The notes under the pieces were generated by a model. The model did not search any database, was not told the DNA's origin, and saw nothing but the letters and a program-made list of their open reading frames with translations. Shown here one piece after another: positions 1-6,661 of a DNA stretch of 20,649 nt. Origin of the DNA: a virus; IMG/VR virus record IMGVR_UViG_3300044833_000005, positions 1-20,649 of that record; one strand, written 5' to 3'. Position 1 is the first letter of the stretch. Every line of letters starts with the position of its first letter. The translations under genes were made by a program, and so were the position numbers.

Positions 1-2108
1 CGAAAGCCAGTTGATACGTCACATGCGGTTATTACCCCACCAGAATCGTAACAAAAAGCAGACGTAGACGGCCAATATAATCCTGTGTTAGAAGCGGCAC
101 CACTAGCTTGAAAAGTAGGGTTACCATTTGTTCCAAGCGGTAATACTAAAGTACCCCCTGTAGCTGTTACCGTCAAAGCAGAACTACCCGATGTAGCTCC
201 AAATAATGTAAGTCCACCGGCAACACCCGTAGAACCTACCGAAAGAACATTAGAAGCATACGAAAGATTAGTAGCACTAGCAGTAGGACAAACACCCGCG
301 CCACCACCCAAGAGAACAGCAGTAGCAGGTAATAATGCTGATGATGCTTCCGCCGACGTAGAAGAATAACAAGGTATACCGCCCGAAGTGAATCCCGCTG
401 CCGCTGGAAAAGTGTTCGTATTGACTGAGGTAGCATTAATAGTTCCTGTTCCGGTCACACCCAAGCTACCGCCCGTTCCCATAAGCAACGCGACAGTGTT
501 AGTACCAGCAGTTACAGCCGAAAAAGCTGCTCCACCCGCTGTACCAAAAGGACCAACTGTCGCACCATTGATTTGTGCAAACATTCCGGTGCTTGTAGTC
601 CACACATCACCATTTACGGGACTAGTCGGAGCAGCACCCGCAGGAAGATTAAAACCAGCACCACCTGTCGCACTTAATACAGTAATTAACTTCCCTGTAA
701 GCGTTCCACCAATTAAAGCTAGATATCCTGTTATGGTCGTGCCGCTAGGCAACGCAACAGCAGTTGTAAGATTAGCCGCTGTACCTGTAGTATTAGCGGC
801 AATAGTTGATGGAATATAAGCGGAGAGAATTTGACGCCCCACTTTGTTAATACCTTCAAGGCTGACGACAGCAGTACAAGCAACGCCTGTACATCCCGTA
901 GTGACATCTCCTGTAACGCCTTGCTGCATCGGAATAGAATTACGCGAAGTCGCTGACGTATCATGGCCCTGTCCACCAGTCGTTATAGATGGAGAAACAA
1001 TATCACCAACAACGGCTGTTCCATCCATAATAAGACTAGAATAGCCGTCTAAACAAACAGCAACCGGATTACCTACAGTTGCAGAGGCTTGAGCTACACC
1101 ATAAGCACCCCCACCAGTTGTAGGTGCCGTCACCCATCGACCCGTAATATCCACAACAACCAAATTAAAAGCTGTAACTGATCCACCAGCCGTATAAGTC
1201 TGTGCTCGACAAGTTCCTAAACCTCCTCCGCTTCCACCAGACATTGCTATCCACGAACGAACACCAACTGTAGTAGACGAAAGAACATACCCATTAACAC
1301 TAGGATTACCAAGAGAAGGCTCACGCGTAGCTACAGCCGCATCATCATAAGCTGTGGTTGCTAAGCGTGTTGAATTATTTAATGCCGTCTGTGTTGGTGC
1401 TGTGGGATTACCAGTTAATGCGGGGCTAGCAGCTCTAACCGACGAACCTGTACCTGTACTTATGTTCCAACTAATATTACCACTAAGATCAGTTACAAGC
1501 GTTGAATTATTGACAGTAACTAACTGTGTTGGAGTACCAGTCGTACCCCCAATAATCATATCATTGGTATTAGACATTGGATTAGTTAAACCCAATGCAG
1601 CAGTACACGTGGTACCATTACAAATAGTTAATCCACGTGTCGTATCAAAACCAAGCGTACGCAACCCTGTAGTACCCACAAGATTGACAGGCTCATTTGC
1701 AATCGTGTCAGACACAGCAAACGGATTAGTACCCATTTGTAACAGACCGTCAAGCGTCAAATTACCTGTGACGTGCATGTTACCTGTAAATGTCGTATTG
1801 CCTGTGTAACTGCCAGTGAAACCAGCGCCCGACCCGCATGACGATCCAGTAGAAGTAACTACTGTGGCAGTTACAGTCAAGCAACCATCCGAAGCGCCAT
1901 TTAACTTTAGTGTCGTAACCTTCAAGATAGGCCAAATAGCTGCACCGCCGCCCAAAGCGTCAATCTTGTTAAAGTTTGCATTCATCAATACATCCCATCC
2001 AGCAGTGTTAAAGACAGGAGTATTAAGGCCCAAGTTAGGCGTAGTGGTTTGTGCCATCAAACCAACAGAGAACAGCAGTAGCGCTAGTGCGCGAATCAGA
2101 CGATTCAT
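1..2108 (-). CDS. Exported tail-fibre-like protein, 3' end beyond window
   Basis: I read this frame codon by codon from ATG at 2108 to the window edge and found no stop in 702 codons, so the gene is 3'-truncated by the window. The start has a good ribosome site (AAGGGG, 2112-2119 region). Residues 1-20 look like a Sec signal peptide: Arg at 3 and 6, a Leu-rich core, and a likely cut at LMA|Q. After it comes TPNLGLNTPVFNTAGWDV, then Gly/Thr/Ser/Asn-rich beta repeats. Residues 228-262 hold the phage fibre signature SPALTGNPTAPT...NNSTRLATTAY, and about 490-515 hold PVNGDVWTTSTGMFAQING, also common in fibres. Several cysteines come as close pairs (for example CNGTTC and GCTGVAC), which suits disulfides outside the cytoplasm. 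It likely binds the cell surface, but export of a virion fibre would be odd. A phage-encoded surface adhesin is the alternative. Gene call is firm; role is inferred. Confidence 0.85.
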   Translation of the reverse strand, partial: MNRLIRALALLLFSVGLMAQTTTPNLGLNTPVFNTAGWDVLMNANFNKIDALGGGAAIWPILKVTTLKLNGASDGCLTVTATVVTSTGSSCGSGAGFTGSYTGNTTFTGNMHVTGNLTLDGLLQMGTNPFAVSDTIANEPVNLVGTTGLRTLGFDTTRGLTICNGTTCTAALGLTNPMSNTNDMIIGGTTGTPTQLVTVNNSTLVTDLSGNISWNISTGTGSSVRAASPALTGNPTAPTQTALNNSTRLATTAYDDAAVATREPSLGNPSVNGYVLSSTTVGVRSWIAMSGGSGGGLGTCRAQTYTAGGSVTAFNLVVVDITGRWVTAPTTGGGAYGVAQASATVGNPVAVCLDGYSSLIMDGTAVVGDIVSPSITTGGQGHDTSATSRNSIPMQQGVTGDVTTGCTGVACTAVVSLEGINKVGRQILSAYIPSTIAANTTGTAANLTTAVALPSGTTITGYLALIGGTLTGKLITVLSATGGAGFNLPAGAAPTSPVNGDVWTTSTGMFAQINGATVGPFGTAGGAAFSAVTAGTNTVALLMGTGGSLGVTGTGTINATSVNTNTFPAAAGFTSGGIPCYSSTSAEASSALLPATAVLLGGGAGVCPTASATNLSYASNVLSVGSTGVAGGLTLFGATSGSSALTVTATGGTLVLPLGTNGNPTFQASGAASNTGLYWPSTSAFCYDSGGVITACDVSTGF

Positions 2109-2130
2109 ATTACGCCCCTTGGTACGAAAG

Positions 2131-2538
2131 TTAGTTAGCTGCCGTATAGTTCACAGTCAAAGTCGGTGTAGTGCCCCCTGTAAAGGTAGGCACAACCGTG
2201 AAAAAGTCATAGAGCACTGTAATAGCCGGATGTCGATTGGCATTAGCATTCGTAACGTTAGTTTCAAGTACGTCACAGATTGCCGCCACCGCACCACTTC
2301 CACGCATACAACCGGAAATCACAATAGAAACGGTCGCAGGCGCACCAAGAATAATCTCGGAAAATGTCACCTTTGACGTAGCTCCAATATCGTTAGCAAA
2401 GGAACCTGTCGTACCGCCCGAAACGATTCCGGTAACTGTCCATTGCTGTCGAAGTTGAGCACCTGTCTTTGTACCCGTATCAGGCTGTGCGACTACCAAC
2501 GATGAAAGTACCAACAGCAATACGATTAAACGTTTCAT
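2131..2538 (-). CDS. Small secreted beta-rich protein of unknown function
   Basis: This is a 135-aa protein beginning MKRLIVLLLVLSSLVVAQ, a clear Sec signal peptide with a probable cut at VVA|Q around residue 18. The mature part is rich in Thr, Val and Gly, looks beta-stranded, and contains two cysteines (77 and 88) that could pair outside the cytoplasm. It has no family I recognise. Its ATG overlaps the tape-measure stop by ATGA, so it is very likely translationally coupled to that gene. It is followed 22 bases later by another signal-peptide gene, the fibre-like protein, and the two leaders are similar in design. It could be a partner or chaperone of the fibre-like protein or a small envelope-modifying protein; neither can be shown from the sequence. 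The gene call is secure from coupling, leader and codon use. Confidence 0.85.
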   Translation of the reverse strand: MKRLIVLLLVLSSLVVAQPDTGTKTGAQLRQQWTVTGIVSGGTTGSFANDIGATSKVTFSEIILGAPATVSIVISGCMRGSGAVAAICDVLETNVTNANANRHPAITVLYDFFTVVPTFTGGTTPTLTVNYTAAN

Positions 2539-5291
2539 CTTTTCCTTCCCGTATCTAAGTTACGACTAAGCGCCTTAGACGTTTTTGAGTTAGGGTTATG
2601 GATGTCTGCCGAAATAACATCCGGTGCGTGCGTATGAACTGCTTGCTTCGCTTCCTGCTTCGCAATGACTCGCACAGTATGCTCATCAATTTGTTGAACA
2701 ACAATAGCCGTACTTCCATCATGGATTACATGCACAGCCAAGCTAGTTCCACCATTAACACTAGCCCCGTTATTACTTACCGAAGTTGCTCCGCTGTTAA
2801 TAGCTTCAAGTAACTGACGATTCTTTGCCGTTGCATCGGCATTTATAACAAACTCACCATTAGATAGCCATGTGGGAATACTATCGCTATTCTTAGTTCC
2901 CGGTCCAGTAATAAATCCGCCCCATGCTTTGCCTTGCGCGGCTGTTCCTACTGATATTACAGCCGCCATTCCAGCCGTAGCAAGCGCTGCATTTGCCCCA
3001 AATGAAAAAAGTGATACTGCTTCAGCTAAGTCCCATGCCGGACCTTGTAACACTTCAATCGCTGCAAGTTGCGCCCCTGTAACTAATGCAATAGCCGCTA
3101 TGGAAGTAATTGTACTTTGAGCCGTTTGCTTTGCATCTGGGGGCTTAGGCAAAGTAAGTCCAAGTGCTTCTACAATGAGATATTGAATACCTAATTCCAC
3201 TAATGAACTTATTAAACTTGCAACCGCCTGCCGCGCCGTATCTACTAAACCTGTTTTAAAACTCTTTCCAAATACGAGCGTTTGTGCGACCGCATTACCT
3301 AAACCTTTTTCAAGCGTGCTAAAAAATTGCGTAAAATCTTTATCAAGATTTTGAATGACTTGCTTACCCACACTTTGAAGTGATTGAAAGTCTGTGAGTA
3401 ACCCGCCCCAAATCTGTTTAATATTGCTTGCAAGTGTTCCACCTGTAAGCTCATTATTCAATTGATTCTGTTGCAACGATACTTGCAATGATAGCGTTTT
3501 GTACTGTCCAAGCGTAATAACTTGATCGTTGTATGCCTTAGTAATTCCTTGTTGCTTAATGGTAAGTTCTTCGGTTAATCCAATTGTTTGTGCATATATC
3601 TTGTTTGCTTCAGCAGAAACTTGCTTATCCGTATTTAGCTGTGTTAGCTTCTTTCGTTCTGTTTCTATCTCTTGTTCATTCAAATCGCGGAAATCTTTTC
3701 TAAGCGTTTTACGAAGATTTTCAATTTCTGTTGTTACACGCAATGCTTGCCCGTAACTGCCAAGCAATCGCGTCTGTTCAGCAAGCGATGCGTTGTAATC
3801 CTGCATCGCCTTCGCTTTCTTTTGGTCATCTTCAAGTTGAACATTTGCCGTTGCTGATGATTGAATCCTGCTTGTTTGATCAGATGTCAACGGGAACTTA
3901 GGATCATTACCCGCTTGCGCGGTCAACTTCTCAACTTGCGCTTGAATCTTTGTTGCTTCCGTTAGTGCGCCAACGGCTACTGTTGATGCGTGATACTTCT
4001 CAAGCATCTTATCAAAGTTAGCATTATGTCGAATGATTTCATCGGTAAATGAATTGTATTCTTTTTTTAACGCATTAACATTTTGCGTAAGCGCTTCCGA
4101 TACCGCAGGAATGTTACTATGTTCATGCGATGCAGCCTCTAACTGCGTTGCGACTAAAGCCCGTTCCTGGTCCGCTGTTACAGCTAAACCGCTTGCCCTC
4201 GCGTCGGTCAATTCATCATCAAATATCTTTTTCTCTTGGCGAACAGCGGCAAGCATGGCTGATACTGTTGCACCATTTGCTTCGGCTGTTAAAACTTTAT
4301 CTTTGGCAATGTATTCTTTTTTATTATCTAAAAGTTTATTCCAATATGCTTGTACAACTAAACGACCATTTTCTGTTGCTGCAAGCAATGGAGCTAAATC
4401 GTCGCCCGTCAATGTTTTTTCAAGAGCATTAATGATATTAAGCTGCTTTCCTACATCGTTCATATCATCAAGCAATGCTTTATGCGTATCTGTCGCGGCA
4501 TTACGCACTAATTCTGAATGCTTAATAAATTTATCGGCATCAGCAGTATCAAATGTTTTAGCTAATTTTGCTGGTGCATCAGACATACCAAGAGCATCGT
4601 GAATTATTTGATTATAATAATCACCGTATCGCTTTATTTCTACAAATGCTTCAGACCACCAATGCGTTTGTGCTTTGATCAATTCGTTAATACCGCTCAT
4701 ATCAACACTAATAGACTTAAAGCGTTGATCACCAAGCATTGCAACATACTTTGCTAACGGTCCTTCCGTCAAACCAATATAACTTTCTTTTAATTGCAAC
4801 AGACGATCATTACTGCGATTATGACTTTCAGCTAGCTTTAGCTCCGCTTCCATTAGGGCAAGAGCCTCTTTCTCTAGCTCCCGATAGACGAGCACAGCCC
4901 CCGCCACGGCTGCTACAGCGAGCGCAGCGACGATCAAAGGCCCTGCCCCTGCCGCCGCTATGCCGACATTGCCAAACGCCCCGCCTAACCGCCCCATACC
5001 CAATTCCACGCCCACAACACGAGCAAGCAGACGTGCGAATCCGTTCTCTAGGCCGCTTGATGCTTGAGCAGCGGCATTAACCGGAGGTGTGAGACTGGTT
5101 ACGGCGCTAGCAAGATTGCCAATTTGTGAGCGCAGTGTGCTAGTTGTTACAGAAGTATTTTGTAAAGCTGCATTAAGACTTGTTACTGATCGTGCTGCAT
5201 TCGTTGATGCAACTTCAATACCATTGATCTTAGCAATGATATTGGAATCAATCTGATCCGTTATTTGAATGACAATAGGCTGCGTGCTCAT
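2535..5291 (-). CDS. Tail tape measure protein
   Basis: This 918-aa protein is the longest complete gene here and follows the tail chaperones, as expected for a tape measure, which sets tail length and is thought to help DNA enter the cell. A hydrophobic stretch (about 109-136) is followed by long helical, Gln/Lys/Glu/Ala-rich coiled-coil regions (about 140-650). A second hydrophobic zone lies near 715-800. The C-terminal block GGFITGPGTKNSDSIPTWLS followed by NGEFVINADAT is a hallmark of tape measure C-termini. Its ATG overlaps the preceding gp10-like stop as ATGA. Using the usual rule of about 0.15 nm per residue, the tail would be near 140 nm; that is an inference. The N-terminal hydrophobic part (about 4860-5090) looks richer in G+C than the rest of the gene. 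Confidence 0.95.
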   Translation of the reverse strand: MSTQPIVIQITDQIDSNIIAKINGIEVASTNAARSVTSLNAALQNTSVTTSTLRSQIGNLASAVTSLTPPVNAAAQASSGLENGFARLLARVVGVELGMGRLGGAFGNVGIAAAGAGPLIVAALAVAAVAGAVLVYRELEKEALALMEAELKLAESHNRSNDRLLQLKESYIGLTEGPLAKYVAMLGDQRFKSISVDMSGINELIKAQTHWWSEAFVEIKRYGDYYNQIIHDALGMSDAPAKLAKTFDTADADKFIKHSELVRNAATDTHKALLDDMNDVGKQLNIINALEKTLTGDDLAPLLAATENGRLVVQAYWNKLLDNKKEYIAKDKVLTAEANGATVSAMLAAVRQEKKIFDDELTDARASGLAVTADQERALVATQLEAASHEHSNIPAVSEALTQNVNALKKEYNSFTDEIIRHNANFDKMLEKYHASTVAVGALTEATKIQAQVEKLTAQAGNDPKFPLTSDQTSRIQSSATANVQLEDDQKKAKAMQDYNASLAEQTRLLGSYGQALRVTTEIENLRKTLRKDFRDLNEQEIETERKKLTQLNTDKQVSAEANKIYAQTIGLTEELTIKQQGITKAYNDQVITLGQYKTLSLQVSLQQNQLNNELTGGTLASNIKQIWGGLLTDFQSLQSVGKQVIQNLDKDFTQFFSTLEKGLGNAVAQTLVFGKSFKTGLVDTARQAVASLISSLVELGIQYLIVEALGLTLPKPPDAKQTAQSTITSIAAIALVTGAQLAAIEVLQGPAWDLAEAVSLFSFGANAALATAGMAAVISVGTAAQGKAWGGFITGPGTKNSDSIPTWLSNGEFVINADATAKNRQLLEAINSGATSVSNNGASVNGGTSLAVHVIHDGSTAIVVQQIDEHTVRVIAKQEAKQAVHTHAPDVISADIHNPNSKTSKALSRNLDTGRKR

Positions 5292-5755
5292 AGCTTGGCC
5301 CTCGCTATGGCATCATTGCCTAAGATGATTGCACGATCAACAAATCCCGCTGGTGCTTGCGTCGAACCACCTTGGTCTAAATCTTCAATATAAGGAATGT
5401 TGTTTGTAATGAATATTGTCTGCCCCGGCTGCTTTGCAGCAAGCACACCGTTTGCAGCGTTAAGTGTAGGAGTTATATTTGCTTGCGCGGTAAGTGCTGG
5501 ATCAACCTTATGCACCCATTTACCGGCAACTACGCGGCCCTTTGGACTAGGGACGTATGCGGGAATATCGCTAACAGCGGGAGTATTTAACGTCAGTTGC
5601 CAATTCGATAATGCTTCGCCCACATCTACCGGCGTTACTTGAACTAGATCGTTAAGAATAGTGCGTGCAACGTCTTTGCTTGTTTCATTGCCAAATGCTC
5701 CTAAACGCTTTTGCAAAGTTCGCATCTGGGTAGCCAAGTCGTATAAATCACGCAT
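5288..5755 (-). CDS. HK97 gp10-like tail/neck completion protein
   Basis: This 155-aa protein matches the pattern of the HK97 gp10 family: an N-terminal helix, TPVDVG at 41-46 followed by a NW pair near 51-52 (the family's PVdTG...nW), and a C-terminal NNIPYIEDLDQGGSTQAPAG block (about 117-137). Members act at the head-tail joint or as tail completion proteins. The start has an AAGGG ribosome site and lies 8 bases inside the end of the second chaperone frame; its stop overlaps the tape measure start as ATGA. The position is unusual. This family is normally encoded before the tail terminator and tube genes, whereas here it sits between chaperone and tape measure. The family assignment rests on motifs read by eye. 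Confidence 0.8.
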   Translation of the reverse strand: MRDLYDLATQMRTLQKRLGAFGNETSKDVARTILNDLVQVTPVDVGEALSNWQLTLNTPAVSDIPAYVPSPKGRVVAGKWVHKVDPALTAQANITPTLNAANGVLAAKQPGQTIFITNNIPYIEDLDQGGSTQAPAGFVDRAIILGNDAIARAKL

Positions 5756-6077
5756 CGTTACCCTTTTCTTTTATACGCTGTAAGTGCGCCGAATCCAATG
5801 CTTTAATAAAGTACAACAATGAATCCGTCTGTTCATCATCTAAGCCGTAATACTCCGCATACTGCGTTATTGCTATCCAAGGGATACGTCCTAGTCCCAT
5901 TCCCTGCGACCGCTCCGAATCAAGATCAAAAAACGCTTCAAGGTAAAACACTAAACCTTGTCGTAACATTGGAGCATTCAAGATGCGATCTGGAATTGGT
6001 TGCCCGGTTCGCAATGCTTGTCTTACAATGTTCCGCTCCATACTGCCAAGCTCCAAGGTGTAGAGCAGAACATCCAC
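5748..6077 (-). CDS. Tail assembly chaperone, downstream frame (made by -1 frameshift)
   Basis: This is a 109-codon open frame in the -1 frame relative to the preceding gene, lying just before the gp10-like and tape measure genes. That is where the T part of a lambda G-GT pair sits. The only near-5' start is a GTG that directly abuts the upstream TAG, and there is no ribosome site at a useful distance. The segment is therefore most likely made only as an extension of the upstream protein. A slip on A-AAA-AAC gives 140 residues, then Leu, then this frame (GTG read as Val), a fusion of about 250 residues. The peptide has GRIPWIAITQYAEYYGLDDE, typical of tail chaperone second frames. The fusion would bind the tape measure during tail assembly and be absent from the virion. 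Confidence 0.85.
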   Translation of the reverse strand: MDVLLYTLELGSMERNIVRQALRTGQPIPDRILNAPMLRQGLVFYLEAFFDLDSERSQGMGLGRIPWIAITQYAEYYGLDDEQTDSLLYFIKALDSAHLQRIKEKGNDA

Positions 6078-6086
6078 TAGTTTTTT
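6028..6086 (-). promoter_or_regulatory. Programmed -1 ribosomal frameshift signal
   Basis: On the minus strand the upstream chaperone ends GCA AAA AAC TAG. The heptamer A AAA AAC (6080-6086) is in the correct zero frame, X XXY YYZ, for simultaneous -1 slippage. Six bases later (TAGTGG, 6074-6079) an 11-bp stem begins: ATGTTCTGCTC (6063-6073) pairs with GAGCGGAACAT (6028-6038), all Watson-Crick except one G-U, around a 24-nt loop. The -1 frame continues open through the next gene. Heptamer, spacer and stem all fit the known design of tail-chaperone frameshifts. Confidence 0.88.
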
Positions 6087-6499
6087 GCGTCATTCTCCCG
6101 CGTTTCAGCACGAAACGTTGTAAACTTTGCCGCGTGCTCCGCTAAGTCAAGATACAACTCAGGAAGTGTTTCAAACAACATTTTGGCATTAGCATAGTTA
6201 AACGGAATCAACTTGCCTTCCGTATCCTGTACGTCACGCCAACCAAGCAACACAGACGAACAAAATACATCAACAAGAATAGTACGTTCTCGTTTCTTAT
6301 CCAACGCACCAATGTCAATCAACCTTCGATACGGCGCGGTTGCTGTTTCAAGCGCTTTAGCATATCGTTGATTAGATTGGCCTAACCGGGTAATGATGAA
6401 AGTAGGTATAGTTCCATCATCATTGGGTGCATAGGTTACTTCAACACCTTCTTGTTCCTTCTTGCTATCCGTCTGAAATTGTTTGAATAGCGATGACAT
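6077..6499 (-). CDS. Tail assembly chaperone, upstream frame (G-like)
   Basis: This 140-aa protein follows the tail tube gene and the small 37-aa gene, and comes before the tape measure, the conserved place for the G-type tail assembly chaperone. It is mostly alpha-helical and charged, with no signal peptide or membrane segment, as expected for a cytoplasmic assembly factor. The start has a GAGG ribosome site. The gene ends in the slippery string A AAA AAC directly before TAG, so most ribosomes should release the 140-aa form and a minority should shift to the longer fusion. The upstream part of such chaperones evolves fast, so the assignment rests mainly on position and the frameshift signal. 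Residues near 40-100 (RLGQSNQRYAKAL...VDVFCSSVLLGW) resemble tail chaperones I have seen. Confidence 0.85.
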   Translation of the reverse strand: MSSLFKQFQTDSKKEQEGVEVTYAPNDDGTIPTFIITRLGQSNQRYAKALETATAPYRRLIDIGALDKKRERTILVDVFCSSVLLGWRDVQDTEGKLIPFNYANAKMLFETLPELYLDLAEHAAKFTTFRAETRENDAKN

Positions 6500-6535
6500 A
6501 ATAGCCGCCTCTTTCTAGGGTTAGTTAAAGCTATC

Positions 6536-6649
6536 TTAACAAGGATAGCCGTGTTTTTTGCTTGTAGGCCGTGGATTTTTTCGTGTGCCGCTAACCATAG
6601 GTTTTCCACTGCCCTTAGTAATCGTGGCCTTACCAACCTTCTTTGCCAT
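6536..6649 (-). CDS. 37-aa highly basic peptide between tail tube and chaperone
   Basis: A short frame from ATG at 6649 encodes 37 residues starting MAKKVGKATITKGSGKPMVS and ending HGYPC. It has a good ribosome site (GAGGG five bases upstream) and fills most of the gap between the tube and chaperone genes. It is rich in Lys, Arg, Gly and Thr, with almost no acidic residues, so it could bind nucleic acid or simply be a disordered tail accessory. I do not recognise a family. The alternative frame in the same stretch (6436-6690) needs a non-ATG start and overlaps the chaperone, so I prefer this one. The gene is likely but not certain. Confidence 0.6.
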   Translation of the reverse strand: MAKKVGKATITKGSGKPMVSGTRKNPRPTSKKHGYPC

Positions 6650-6661
6650 GATACCCTCACT

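Noticed and set aside
388-2376. Several plus-strand open frames (388-819, 844-1044, 1354-1809, 1816-2376)
   Set aside because: They are antisense to the continuous minus-strand fibre gene and the secreted-protein gene. They have no ribosome sites and no recognisable domains, and their residue content mirrors the fibre's repetitive codons.
4033-4602. Plus-strand open frame of 189 codons
   Set aside because: It is antisense to the tape measure coiled coil. The composition (Ser, Ala, Cys rich) is a mirror effect of the true gene, and there is no ribosome site.
6530-6549. GCTATC/GATAGC hairpin at the end of the 37-aa gene considered as a terminator
   Set aside because: It has only 6 bp and no T-run beyond three bases, and downstream tail genes need read-through.
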